The notes: generated from the sequence alone by a model not told the origin. Positions 14,644-23,386 are shown, counted from the first letter of the stretch. The stretch: 23,656 nt of DNA from QWPN01 sp044360305 (GCA_044360305.1 JBIKKQ010000034.1:1-23656); one strand, 5' to 3'. Numbers and translations: made by a program.

Positions 14644-16022
14644 AGTTCGGCGAGCGGGCCGCATGAGCCGCGGGCGCCGATGGCGTTGAAGGTGTCCCGC
14701 GGCTTCCCCGCGGCGTGAAGCAGCGTGCAGTAGAGGGCGTTGATCGCCGGGTTGGTCTTGGCCGACTTGCCGGACAGGGCCCGAATCGGAACGTCTCCCG
14801 TCGGCTTCAGTCCCTGGTCACCGCCGCTGATGGGATAGGCCAGATACTGGCCGGCCTTGATGGATCCACCGAGGTTGCCGACCAGGGCGAAGGGCCAGTT
14901 CTCGCCGGTGGTGTGCTGCGTCTCGGCGCAGTCGCTGGTGAACACGAGCAGCGTGTTGTCGAGCATCGTCCCCTTGCCCTCGGGAACGGCCTGCAGCCGG
15001 GCGAGGATGCCCGCCGCCTGCCTGGCGAGATGGTTGTGATACCGGGCCAGCACTTCCATGCCCGTCAGCTTCAGGTCGGGATCGGGCTGAAGATGACCGA
15101 TCGTGTGGGTCTTCATCTTGCTGATGCCCGTGTAGGCGGTGTTGATCCAGCCCACTCCCGAGGAGATCGTCACGGTGTTCGTCAGGCCCGCCACCAGCGC
15201 CGCGGCGGCGACGTCGCACTGGGCCGCCACGATTTCCGTCATCAGCTCGGGCGGCTTGTCGGGCATTTTCGGGGCGTGCCGCGCGAGTTCGCCGCTCGCG
15301 AACCGGTCGGAGAGCTTCGCATCGCGGCCGGAAAGCGACTCCAGCGCGGCGAGATGATAATCGAGCTGCTCCCGCTCCGGCCCGGCGATCCGCGGCCGCA
15401 GCCGGCGGACGTCGCCGGCAACGAAGTCGAGGAGGTTCTTGCGGGCGAGGAAGTCGTTCCGCGTGGCCCCGATCCGGCCGAACAGCGACTCGTAGGCCAG
15501 TTCGGGCCGACACTGCACGGCGTTCGGTGTGCCCGGTCCCGTCGCCGAAATTCCGTAGGCCGTGGTCTGGCTGCTGCCCGCGAGAATCCCCAGCACGAGG
15601 AGCGGGACGATCGACGGGTTGACCTTCGAGATCGCCACGTCGATCGTCTCTCCGCCCGGCACCGAATTCCCGCCGATTCCGGACAGCGCCGCGTAGCCAC
15701 TGCCGTGGCCGAAGGCGCAGTGCCGCCCCTGCAGCCCCTGGACCAGGGTCAGCCGGTCGAGGAACGGGGCGAACGGCTCGATGTCGAGCGGCAGTTCGCA
15801 GCCGGCGAGGGGCGTCGAGGTGACCTCCTTGGCTCCCAGCGCCACCCCTTTCGGGATCGCCCCGCCCTCGTTCCAGCCGTTGTCGAACGTGAAGAAGATC
15901 ACCCGCTTCGGCGGCACGTGGGTGCCGGCCGCCCGCGCGGCCACGGTCTGCAGGAACGGGGCGAGCAGCAGCCCGCCGGTGCCGGCGGAGATCCCCTTGA
16001 GGAGCGTGCGGCGGTCGAGCAT
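14634..16022 (-). CDS. DUF1552 family exported protein
   Basis: 462 residues. The ATG at 16022 has GGAAAGG 6 bases upstream, and MLDRRTLLKGISAGTGGLLL is a clear Tat signal (RRTLLK). The DUF1552 pattern follows: KRVIFFTFDNGWNEG (39-53), LTLVQGLQGRHCAFGHGSGYAALSG, SIDVAIS-type segment (ETIDVAISK), MKTHTIGHLQPD, and a C-terminal TLLVFTSDCAETQHTTGENWPFALVGNLGG. The family is common in planctomycetes and myxobacteria, is related in fold to DUF1501, and is typically paired with a DUF1592-type cytochrome-like protein. That gene is its upstream neighbour, 28 bases away on the same strand. Activity is unproven; Tat export suggests folding or cofactor binding in the cytoplasm. Confidence 0.93.
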   Translation of the reverse strand: MLDRRTLLKGISAGTGGLLLAPFLQTVAARAAGTHVPPKRVIFFTFDNGWNEGGAIPKGVALGAKEVTSTPLAGCELPLDIEPFAPFLDRLTLVQGLQGRHCAFGHGSGYAALSGIGGNSVPGGETIDVAISKVNPSIVPLLVLGILAGSSQTTAYGISATGPGTPNAVQCRPELAYESLFGRIGATRNDFLARKNLLDFVAGDVRRLRPRIAGPEREQLDYHLAALESLSGRDAKLSDRFASGELARHAPKMPDKPPELMTEIVAAQCDVAAAALVAGLTNTVTISSGVGWINTAYTGISKMKTHTIGHLQPDPDLKLTGMEVLARYHNHLARQAAGILARLQAVPEGKGTMLDNTLLVFTSDCAETQHTTGENWPFALVGNLGGSIKAGQYLAYPISGGDQGLKPTGDVPIRALSGKSAKTNPAINALYCTLLHAAGKPRDTFNAIGARGSCGPLAELLT

Positions 16023-16050
16023 GGGGAGCCTTTCCGGGTGGGAGAAAACG

Positions 16051-18375
16051 TCAGCGGGTTGCGGAGGAAGCGGTCGGTTGCGGGTCTGCCGCCGGGGCCT
16101 GGCCGGGCGTGCGATACAGGAATGCATCCGACGTGAGCAGCGACGTGAGCAGGGCCCGCATGCTCCCACCGCCGTCGCGGTAGGCGCGGTGGGCGGCCAC
16201 GAGGCACGGTCCGTCGGCCAACGTCTCGTTGCGGCCGAGGAAGAAGCGGAACACGTGCCGCACGAAGACCTGCTCGACGCGTTCCGATGCCGCCAGCCGG
16301 GAGATCAGTTCGTACGGATCCTTCACCGGCCCGTCGAGCCGGGGATCACCGCTGTCCTCGACCATTCCGGTCGTGTCGAGCCGGCCGACGAGCCGCATGG
16401 TCCGCAGGGCGTTGGGGTTCTTGGCCCGGGCCGCGGCGGTCTGCTCCACGTCCACGACGAGCTCGTCGGTGCGATACTGCCCGAAGTGGTCGAACTGCTC
16501 GAACGGCAGGCCGAGCGGATCCATCAGCCGATGGCACTTCCAGCAGAACTCCTCGCGGGTTCTGGCCATCCGCTCCCGCAGCGGCTTGTCCGGTTCGTCG
16601 GGCAGTTTCGCATCGACGCCGATCGGCACGTCGGGAATCCGCCCGCCGAGGAGCCGCTCGCGGATCCATCGGCCGCGGTGAATCGGATGGTTGTCGAAGT
16701 TGGCCGACTGGGCCACGAGCCAGGTGGGGTGCGTCAGGATGCCCATCCGCTGGCCGGCCGGCATCGCGAACCGTTCCAGCGCCGCCCAGCGTGTCAGGTC
16801 GAAGTCGGCCGGCTTGCCGAGGCCGTAGACATGAAGGAGTCCCTCGCTCTGCAACGACGGGGGATCGATCTTGTACTGCTTCGCCTCGCCGTCGAACGGC
16901 TTGCCCTCCTTCGCGGCCCGGTCCGCGTCCCGGGCCTTTCGGGCCAGGGTGCGGTCACGGTGCGTCGCGTACCCCTTGGCACCTCCGAAGTTGACGAACC
17001 ACTGGTCAGTCGTCAGCAGGGTCTTGAAGACCTCGGTGTCGCTGGCGAGCGTCGCCTTGACGATCGCATCGATGTCGCCCACGATGGCGCCGTACCCCTT
17101 GGGAATCCCATGCTCCTGGAGCGTGGTCTGGCACTTGAACACGTCCGTCGCGGCGGGGTGGCCGAAATACTCCCGGAAGAAGGTCACGATCCTCGGCTTC
17201 GGAAGGGCGGGATCGGTGAGCATCCGTTCGACCTGGGCCCGGACATCCTCGCGGGAGGCGAGGCGTCCGGCGGCGACGGCCTCGGCGAGCGGCTTGTCCG
17301 GCTCCCGGTCGGCGAGCGTGTGGGCGAGCGACCGGGCCAGCTGGGGAGGCGGAATCATGGCCCGCGGGCCGGCGGCGGACTCCTCGATCCGATACATCAG
17401 TTCCGGCCGGCAGAGGACGGCGATCAGGCACTGACTGACGGCGACCTTCGGCTCCGAATCCTGCAGCCGGGCCAGCAGGAAGTCGGTGTACCGCTGCCGG
17501 TCCTCGTCGCCGACGGGCACCGGGAGCACCTTGGCGAACATTTCAGTCACCGCGGCCTGCGCCTGCGCGGAGGTCGTCTCTCTGCCGGCGGCGATCACCG
17601 CGGCACAGTGCCCGGCCCGGTTCCAGTCGCAGGTGTTGACGAGCGCCTGGCAGAGCCGCAGGTGGGCCTCGATCTCGGACTCGCCGACGCGATGCGCGGT
17701 CGTGTAGTCGTTGAAATTCCACTGTTGCTGCAATCCCCACGGCGGATTGATGTCCTCGTTGCGATCGAAATCCCAGTCGAAATGTGGCCCACCTTGCCCG
17801 GTGAATGGGAGCCGGGCCTTGAAGCCGTCGCGAATCCGTCGCATGAGCTCGCGATACCCACGCGGCGACAGTCGCCACACGCGGCTGGGGGTCGCCGACT
17901 CGCCGGCCGGCCCGGCCGAAAACAGGGCGTCGTGATCGACCCAGTTGCCGTTGTCGGACCGCAGCGACCGCTGCTCGTCGAAGGCCATGCCGCCGGCCTT
18001 CAGGGCGGCCCCGATCCAGCCGGTCGCCGCCCGGCGCTGACCGGCGGTCGGCTGCGTCTCGTCGGCGGGGGGCATGGAACCGTCCTCGATCCGCTCGAAC
18101 ACCTTCTTCCAGGTTGCGAGCTGAGCCGCGTCCGCCGCTGCCGTCAGCCCGTGCACCGACACGTCCCCCTCCGGATCGTCCGGGCCATGGCAGCGGACGC
18201 AGTGGGCGTCGAGCAGCGGCTTCACGTCGCGGAGGAAGTCGGCCGTGCGATCAGCCGCGGCCGCGTGATCGGCCGTCGCGAGCAGGACGACCAGGAAGCA
18301 ACCGCCGGCGAGAAAGGACCGGCCGACGGCTGTCAGGCGACCAGACCCGAACGCATCGGACCGCGGCGTGTGCAC
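16051..18375 (-). CDS. DUF1587/DUF1592/DUF1595/DUF1588/DUF1585 cytochrome-like exported protein
   Basis: 774 residues from a GTG at 18375. An in-frame TTG at 18429 would add 18 residues, but it lies at the predicted transcription start, and the signal peptide (FLAGGCFLVVLLATADHAAAAD, about 21-42) sits better with the GTG. No ATG precedes the signal peptide. Near the N-terminus is CVRCH (59-63) with the DGSMPP segment of planctomycete cytochrome domains. The middle carries the PSD3/PSD5/PSD4-like segments (WRLSPRGYRELMRRI; PRIVTFFREYFGH). Then comes the DUF1588 (PSCyt3) hallmark with CWKCH (from 611) leading into RLMDPLGLPFEQFDHFGQYR. The C-terminal DUF1585 (PSD2) part includes FVRHVFRFFLGRNET. 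Two CxxCH motifs imply c-type heme. It is paired with the DUF1552 gene. The order of domains is read by eye. Confidence 0.9.
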   Translation of the reverse strand: MHTPRSDAFGSGRLTAVGRSFLAGGCFLVVLLATADHAAAADRTADFLRDVKPLLDAHCVRCHGPDDPEGDVSVHGLTAAADAAQLATWKKVFERIEDGSMPPADETQPTAGQRRAATGWIGAALKAGGMAFDEQRSLRSDNGNWVDHDALFSAGPAGESATPSRVWRLSPRGYRELMRRIRDGFKARLPFTGQGGPHFDWDFDRNEDINPPWGLQQQWNFNDYTTAHRVGESEIEAHLRLCQALVNTCDWNRAGHCAAVIAAGRETTSAQAQAAVTEMFAKVLPVPVGDEDRQRYTDFLLARLQDSEPKVAVSQCLIAVLCRPELMYRIEESAAGPRAMIPPPQLARSLAHTLADREPDKPLAEAVAAGRLASREDVRAQVERMLTDPALPKPRIVTFFREYFGHPAATDVFKCQTTLQEHGIPKGYGAIVGDIDAIVKATLASDTEVFKTLLTTDQWFVNFGGAKGYATHRDRTLARKARDADRAAKEGKPFDGEAKQYKIDPPSLQSEGLLHVYGLGKPADFDLTRWAALERFAMPAGQRMGILTHPTWLVAQSANFDNHPIHRGRWIRERLLGGRIPDVPIGVDAKLPDEPDKPLRERMARTREEFCWKCHRLMDPLGLPFEQFDHFGQYRTDELVVDVEQTAAARAKNPNALRTMRLVGRLDTTGMVEDSGDPRLDGPVKDPYELISRLAASERVEQVFVRHVFRFFLGRNETLADGPCLVAAHRAYRDGGGSMRALLTSLLTSDAFLYRTPGQAPAADPQPTASSATR

Positions 18376-18400
18376 GGGAGGACCAGCGTGGATGTGGCGC

Positions 18401-18422
18401 GACGGATATGAAAGATATCGTC
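18401..18422. promoter_or_regulatory. AT-rich inverted repeat in the leader of the DUF1592-type gene
   Basis: GATAT (18405-18409) and ATATC (18415-18419) flank GAAAG. Outer bases 18401-18403 (GAC) pair with 18420-18422 (GTC) if G18404 is bulged, giving eight pairs. It lies between the candidate promoter and the GTG start, and stands out in GC-rich DNA. It could be an operator or an mRNA hairpin. Confidence 0.3.
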
Positions 18423-18434
18423 TCGCCAAACCTT

Positions 18435-18464
18435 AAACTACATCCTCACCCGGGCCCGCGTCAA
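18435..18464 (-). promoter_or_regulatory. Candidate promoter of the DUF1592-DUF1552 operon
   Basis: On the minus strand TTGACG (18464-18459) matches the -35 box at five of six positions, and TAGTTT (18440-18435) is a weak -10 after 18 bases. Transcription would start near 18428, leaving a leader of about 53 bases before the GTG at 18375. The -35 box shares its first bases with the T-run of the terminator of the preceding gene. Confidence 0.35.
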
Positions 18465-18484
18465 AAAACCAGCGCATGAGCCGG
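18463..18484 (-). terminator. Intrinsic terminator of the large heme-binding gene
   Basis: Read on the minus strand, CCGGC, loop TCATGC, GCTGG (five pairs, one G-U) is followed directly by six T residues (18468-18463). A run of six T is rare in this DNA. It lies 54 bases beyond the stop at 18539 and also insulates the following DUF1592-type operon. Confidence 0.6.
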
Positions 18485-18538
18485 GGAAAACCGCGCGTTA
18501 CGGCCTGGTCGGGGCCGCAGGGCCGGGTGCCGGCCGGA

Positions 18539-21500
18539 CTACGGGAGCGGCACCTGGGCCGGCTGCATCAGGTAGCCGATCAGGTCACGGATCTCGTCGG
18601 CCGACAGGGAGTCAAGCATCCCCTCGGGCATCGGCGACTGCCCGGTCACGGTCAGTTCCTCGACGTCGGCCTTGGGGATCGTCCGCGTCTCCGTCGGCGT
18701 CACGAGCGTCAGCGTGCGGTCGTCCTTCGCCGTCACGAGCCCGCTGAGCACGCGGCCGTCGGCCAGCTCCACCACCGACATCCGATAGTCGCGGGCGACG
18801 GTGCCACTCGGATCGATGATGTTCTCCAGCAGGTAGTCGATGTTGGTGCGGTTACCGCCGGTGAGATCGGGGCCGATCGCCTCCCCCGCGCCGAACAGCC
18901 GGTGGCAGCGGCCGCAGTTGCGGTCGTAGAGCAGCCGTCCGCGCGGGAGATCGGCTCCGGCGAGCACCTGTGGCGTGAGCTGCTCCTTGAGGCCGTCGAT
19001 CCGCCGACGCTTGTCGGCCGCCGTCTCACGGACCGCGCCCCACTCGCGCTCCAGCCGGGCGTTGACGGCGGCGTCGCCGAGGGCCCGCATCTGCCGCAAC
19101 TCGTAGGCCGTGATCGCCGACCGCGGGATCTTTCCCGCCGCGACGGCGTCGAGCAGGGCCATGGCGAACGACGGCCGCGAGGCGAGGATGGCGACGATTC
19201 GCGGCCGGCCAGCGCCCCGGTCGCGGTCGAACGTGGCCACGATCGCCCGGGCTGCCTCGGCGTCGTCGCTGCCGGCGAGACCCTCGGCCGCGATCGCCGC
19301 GAACCGGCGATCCCCCGCCAGCCGCAGGCAGATCTCGCGGACGTCGTCCTTCTGCCGCACGAGCGCCTCCAGGGCCGACCGGCGCAGGCCCGCGTCGGCC
19401 TGTTCGTCGAGAACGAGCCGGCGCAGGTCGTCGAGCGCCCGACCGTCGCCGAACACCGCCGACAGTTCGCGGACGACCGCGGCGACCGGTGATTCGCCGC
19501 CGCCGAGCCGGGTGACGACCGCGTCCCAGGCGGCGGGTTTCGGCGCCCGGCGCAGGCCGGCGAGCCCGGCGGCGATGCCCTCGATCAGGTTGCGTTCCAC
19601 GTCGGCGCCGGGGAGCGCCGCGACCGCGGCCACCAGCCGGTTCACCCCCGCGGGCTGGCTGTCGATCAGGCCGGCGAGCCGGCGGGCGATGAGCCGCTGG
19701 GTCTTCGGCCAGCGGGCGGCGAGGGCCAGGTCCGCGGCCCGGGCCGGATCGCGGTCCACCGTCGGCATCAGCCCGTACCAGACGAGGAGCGGGAGGTTGT
19801 GGTCGGCGGCGTCCTCGGGCCGGGCGAGGAGCGCAGCGGCGACGTCGGGGCGGTGCTCGAGCGGGAGTCGCTGCAGCGTTGCGGCGACCGCCAGCCGGAC
19901 GAGGCCGCTCGTGTCGTTGGCTGCGACGCGCCGCAGATCCGCCGCGACCTGCGGGGCGGCGGCCGCGATGCGGGCCGCCTCGGCCGGCGTCGAGCGGGCC
20001 GGCGCCAGCATGCCGTCGAGCGGCCAGTCGTCGGTGACGAGCCGCACGGCCCAGGCGCGGAGGTGCTCGTCTTCGTGGTCGAGCAGTTCGCGAAGCAGCC
20101 CGGGGTCGCAGCCTCCGCTGGCATGCAGCGTGAGCAGCGCCCGGCAGGCGATCGGGGGCGCGGAGGTGCGCACGATCCGCCCGAGCGCCTCCCGCGCCTG
20201 CGGCAGGTCGGCCGCGGCGGCCGGCGTCTGCCCCGCTTCAGCCTGGCGACTGCGTTCGGCGAGCAGCAGCCGCGCCTGGCGGGGAAACCACTCGTTGGCA
20301 TGCGTCATCAGCTTGGCCAGTTCCACGCAGCTCAGGCCACGCAGGTCGGCCGCGGGACGGGCCGCGGGCCGGCCGGGGGCTGCATGGGCAACGTGGGCGA
20401 CATGAAAAATCCGGCCGCTCGTCCGGTGCACGCCTGTGGTCTCGTGGCACTCGCCGGTGTCGCTCCAGTCGAGCGCCAGCACGGAGCCGTCGGGGCCGTA
20501 GCCCAGTTCGATGCCGCGGAAGAACGGGTCGCGGGAGGCAAGCAGGTCGGCGCCGTGCCGGGCAACGTAGCCGCTCCCCTCGCGGACGAGGATCTCCTGG
20601 TTGGCCCGGCGGCCGTGGAAGTTCCAGGTGAACAGCCGGCCGCGATATTCCTCGGGCCAGTTGTCGCCGAGGTAGATCATCAGCCCGCTGTGGGCGTGGC
20701 CGCCGCCGAGGTCGTCCGCGGCGCCGTCGCGAGACTTCTGCCAGCCGCCCTTGGTATCGAAGTGCCAGTGGTCGGCGTGCATCTCGATCGGCTCGAAGAC
20801 GTGCGGGTTCGGGTCGAGCGTGCCGTGCCGCGGATAGCGGGCGCCGGGGATCATCTGCCAGAGGTGGCCGGTGACGGTATTGATGAAGAAGCCGTCGCCG
20901 AACGCGTTCCAGTCATGCCCCCAGGGGTTGGTGGTGCCGTGGCAGACCACCTCGAACCGGCCGCCGTGGACCGCATACCGCCAAATGCCGCCGTCGATCC
21001 GCACCCGGTCCGCGTCGGGTGTTCCCGGCGGGCCGACACGGCCCGGGCAGGCGCCCCCCGCGCGGCCGTAGAGCCAGCCGTCGGGGCCGAACCGCAGTCC
21101 GTTGGCGAAGTTGTGGTGCACGTCGGTGACGTCGAAGCCGTCGAGCACGACCCGGGCCGGGCCATCGGGGACGTCGTCACCGTCGGCGTCAGGGACGAAC
21201 AGCAGTTGCGGCGGGCAGAGCAGCCAGACGCCGCCGTGACCGACCTCGACACTCGTCAGCTGCCGCAGGTCGTCGAGAAACACGCGCCGCTCGTCGGCCC
21301 GGCCGTCGCCATCCGTGTCGGTGAAGACCAGCACCCGATCGCGGAGTCGGCGCTCGAGGCGGACGGGGGCCTCGGCGTAGGTGTGGTTCTCCGCGACCCA
21401 GAGCCGGCCGCGCGGATCCCAGGCCATGGCGATCGGATTGAGCACGTCGGGCTCGGCGGCGAACACCGAGACGCGGAATCCGTCCGGCACGCGCATCGTC

Positions 21501-21667
21501 GCGGCCGCCTCCGCCGCCGGCAGCGGACGGGCGGCCGTGTCGCGCTCGCTGTCGAACGGGGCGGGAAACGGATCGGCCGCCCGGCCAACGGGAGACTGTT
21601 CGCCGCACAGCAGCCAGATGCCGACAAGCGGCACGGCGAGCAGCATGGACTTCCGGACAGACCGCAT
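18539..21667 (-). CDS. Large PVC-type exported protein: dehydrogenase-like propeller, HEAT-like region, heme domain
   Basis: 1042 residues from ATG 21667. A GTG at 21709 is also in frame but would sit at the expected transcription start behind TATAAT. Signal peptide at about 1-31. Residues about 50-420 form the Pirellula/Verrucomicrobium-type membrane-bound-dehydrogenase-like N-terminal domain (TIGR02604 pattern): MRVPDGFRVSVFAAEPDVLNP, MAWDPRGRLWVAENHTY, FTDTDGDGRADERRVF, HHNFANGLRFGPDGWLYGR, WSDTGECHE. Residues about 440-860 are alpha-helical, HEAT-like. The C-terminal heme domain (TIGR02603 pattern) has CGRCH (918-922), GPDLTGGNRTNIDYLLENIIDPS and the DGRVLSGLVTAKDDRTLTL beta segment. These giant proteins are abundant in planctomycetes and are thought to oxidise unknown substrates outside the cytoplasm. 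It has its own promoter and terminator signals. Confidence 0.93.
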   Translation of the reverse strand: MRSVRKSMLLAVPLVGIWLLCGEQSPVGRAADPFPAPFDSERDTAARPLPAAEAAATMRVPDGFRVSVFAAEPDVLNPIAMAWDPRGRLWVAENHTYAEAPVRLERRLRDRVLVFTDTDGDGRADERRVFLDDLRQLTSVEVGHGGVWLLCPPQLLFVPDADGDDVPDGPARVVLDGFDVTDVHHNFANGLRFGPDGWLYGRAGGACPGRVGPPGTPDADRVRIDGGIWRYAVHGGRFEVVCHGTTNPWGHDWNAFGDGFFINTVTGHLWQMIPGARYPRHGTLDPNPHVFEPIEMHADHWHFDTKGGWQKSRDGAADDLGGGHAHSGLMIYLGDNWPEEYRGRLFTWNFHGRRANQEILVREGSGYVARHGADLLASRDPFFRGIELGYGPDGSVLALDWSDTGECHETTGVHRTSGRIFHVAHVAHAAPGRPAARPAADLRGLSCVELAKLMTHANEWFPRQARLLLAERSRQAEAGQTPAAAADLPQAREALGRIVRTSAPPIACRALLTLHASGGCDPGLLRELLDHEDEHLRAWAVRLVTDDWPLDGMLAPARSTPAEAARIAAAAPQVAADLRRVAANDTSGLVRLAVAATLQRLPLEHRPDVAAALLARPEDAADHNLPLLVWYGLMPTVDRDPARAADLALAARWPKTQRLIARRLAGLIDSQPAGVNRLVAAVAALPGADVERNLIEGIAAGLAGLRRAPKPAAWDAVVTRLGGGESPVAAVVRELSAVFGDGRALDDLRRLVLDEQADAGLRRSALEALVRQKDDVREICLRLAGDRRFAAIAAEGLAGSDDAEAARAIVATFDRDRGAGRPRIVAILASRPSFAMALLDAVAAGKIPRSAITAYELRQMRALGDAAVNARLEREWGAVRETAADKRRRIDGLKEQLTPQVLAGADLPRGRLLYDRNCGRCHRLFGAGEAIGPDLTGGNRTNIDYLLENIIDPSGTVARDYRMSVVELADGRVLSGLVTAKDDRTLTLVTPTETRTIPKADVEELTVTGQSPMPEGMLDSLSADEIRDLIGYLMQPAQVPLP

Positions 21668-21718
21668 GACCCGCTGGATACTCCGTCCCGTGCGGCAGCG
21701 ATTCGCCACCTGACCCAG

Positions 21719-21724
21719 ATTATA
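21719..21724 (-). promoter_or_regulatory. Perfect -10 element of the large heme-binding gene
   Basis: On the minus strand this is TATAAT, identical to the consensus and the only such box noticed in these gaps. A start near 21712 gives a leader of about 45 bases before ATG 21667 and argues against the GTG at 21709. No good -35 box is seen 16-18 bases upstream. Confidence 0.5.
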
Positions 21725-21756
21725 GACGGCTTGCTTTCGGGCAGGCGGAGGCCGTC
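21725..21756 (-). terminator. Hairpin at the end of the PQQ-like propeller gene
   Basis: GACGGC (21725-21730) pairs with GCCGTC (21751-21756), with a small inner stem (TTGC with GCAG, loop TTTCGG). It overlaps the stop codon of the propeller gene and abuts TATAAT of the next gene. There is no T-run, so termination is uncertain. Confidence 0.3.
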
Positions 21757-23356
21757 ACTCGTCCGTCGGCGCGGCGACGGCCCAGAGGTTCTTCTGCGAG
21801 GCCACGAACAGCGTACCGTTGGCCGCGGTGGGCACCGACCAGACGGGCGTGCCCAGTTTGAGGTCGGCGACGTGCCCGCGTTCGCGGCCGGCGCGGAGGA
21901 TCGTCAGCCCCTTGCGGGTGCCGATGAACACCTTGCCGTCCACGACGAAGGTGCTCGACCAGATCTCGTCGCGGGTGTCGTGGACCCAGACGAGACTGCC
22001 GGTTTTGGCGTCGAGACAGTGCACCTTGCCGGCGTGCTCCGCCGCGTAGACGAGCCCGTCCACGATCGAGACCGTTGACAGCGACCGGCCGATCCCGAGG
22101 TACTGCCAGACGCGGTTGGTCGCGGTGACGTCGCCGCGGTCGCCGTCGAGGGCGATGCAGGAGAGCGCGCCCCGGCCCGGGCCGTGGACCGGATCCTGGC
22201 CGATGCCGACGTAGATCCGGCCGTCGTGGATCACCGGCGTGCCGATGACCTCGCACGGGCTGACGAGCATGCCGTCCTTGTCGAGCTCCTTCTTCGCGCC
22301 GCGGACGAGCGCCCAGTAGTCGATCGGCACCCCGCCCCGCGCCCGGTAGCCGGCCGGGTTGCAGTCGAACTTCCAGAGCTCTTCGAGGATCGCCGGCTCG
22401 GCCCCTGCGGCGGCGTCGGCCGCCAGCGGCTCGAAAGCGTGGCAGACGCCGTCGCCGGCGGCATAGATCACCTGCGGCCGCCCGCCGACGTTCGCCAGGG
22501 CCGGCGACGACCACTGCCCATGAAACACGTCGGCGCTGATCGTGCCGTCGTCCCGGGCCAGCAGCCGGCCCGTCCGCTTGTCGAGCACGATCAGCGACGG
22601 CGCCGTCGGCAGCACCACCTTGCCGTCGTAGACGCCGTTGGCCGTGCCCACGTAAAGCTGCCCGCCGACGACGAGGATCGAGCAGTTGGCGGCGTCGTGC
22701 GGGAACACCGGCAGGTCGCGGAGCATGTCGAACCGCCAGACGATGTCGGCGTCGGCCGGGCCGAGCTCGAGCGGCGCGGCCCCGGCGGGCACCGCGAACG
22801 ACGCCTCGTCGGTGAACGGCCCCGCGTTGCCGTCGGCGAGGCCGCCGACGTCGAGGCACACGACCTCGCAGCGGTTGGTGACGAGGTACACCCGGTCGCC
22901 GTCCACGGTGGCCGTCGAGCAGATGCCGAGGTTCATTTCGTCGAAGTCCTCGCTCACCTTGGAGCGGTCGATCTCCAATCGTGGCACGACCAGCCGCCAG
23001 ACGAGGTCGCCGGTCCGCTCGTCGAGGCACATGAGCACGCCGCCGCGGGTCGGCCTGATCCGCGGGTCGTCGATGTCCTCGTCGTTGGTGCCGATGTAGA
23101 TCCGGCCGTCGGCGATCACCGGCGCGGAGTAGTTTTCGCTGCCCAGCCGGGCGATGAACCGGACGTTGCGGGCCGTGGTCGGGTCGAAGCCCAGCCGGGT
23201 GCGGGTCTTCCGCCCGGGATTGAACGTGTCGGGGATGCCGGTCTCGGCCGCGGCCATGTTCCGCGCATCCGTGCCCCCCCACTGCGGCCAGTCCTCGGCC
23301 CGGACCAGCGATCCTCCGACGCAGATGGCGAACACACCCAGGATCGTCGAACGCAT
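21755..23356 (-). CDS. Exported PQQ-binding-like beta-propeller repeat protein
   Basis: 533 residues. The ATG at 23356 has GAGGAG a few bases upstream and opens a short signal peptide (STILGVFAICVGGSLVRA, cleavage near 20). The mature start EDWPQWGG is the usual opening of planctomycete PQQ-like propellers. Repeats of the type G-x-V-x-x-L-D-x-x-T-G-x-x-x-W occur through the chain (GVLMCLDERTGDLVWRL; LIVLDKRTGRLLAR; KVHCLDAKTGSLVWVH) with strands such as RIYIGT, QLYVGT and KVFIGT. No dehydrogenase catalytic Asp/Ca site or heme motif is recognised, so it may be a structural or binding propeller rather than an enzyme. It is upstream of, and on the same strand as, the large heme-binding protein, separated by 87 bases with a hairpin and a TATAAT box. 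Confidence 0.92.
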   Translation of the reverse strand: MRSTILGVFAICVGGSLVRAEDWPQWGGTDARNMAAAETGIPDTFNPGRKTRTRLGFDPTTARNVRFIARLGSENYSAPVIADGRIYIGTNDEDIDDPRIRPTRGGVLMCLDERTGDLVWRLVVPRLEIDRSKVSEDFDEMNLGICSTATVDGDRVYLVTNRCEVVCLDVGGLADGNAGPFTDEASFAVPAGAAPLELGPADADIVWRFDMLRDLPVFPHDAANCSILVVGGQLYVGTANGVYDGKVVLPTAPSLIVLDKRTGRLLARDDGTISADVFHGQWSSPALANVGGRPQVIYAAGDGVCHAFEPLAADAAAGAEPAILEELWKFDCNPAGYRARGGVPIDYWALVRGAKKELDKDGMLVSPCEVIGTPVIHDGRIYVGIGQDPVHGPGRGALSCIALDGDRGDVTATNRVWQYLGIGRSLSTVSIVDGLVYAAEHAGKVHCLDAKTGSLVWVHDTRDEIWSSTFVVDGKVFIGTRKGLTILRAGRERGHVADLKLGTPVWSVPTAANGTLFVASQKNLWAVAAPTDE

Positions 23357-23386
23357 CGCTCTCCTCGTCGTGCGGGGCGGAACGGG

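Noticed and set aside
15781..18411. 876-codon plus-strand open frame opposite the DUF1552 and DUF1592-type genes
   Set aside because: It spans two real minus-strand genes and the gap between them, with composition typical of a shadow frame.
18376..18429. TTG at 18429 as start of the DUF1592-type protein
   Set aside because: It coincides with the predicted transcription start and puts 38 residues before the hydrophobic signal core; the GTG at 18375 fits better, though this is not settled.
19799..22078. 759-codon plus-strand open frame across the large heme gene and the propeller gene
   Set aside because: It crosses the boundary of two well-supported minus-strand genes, including the TATAAT region, and carries no domain signal.
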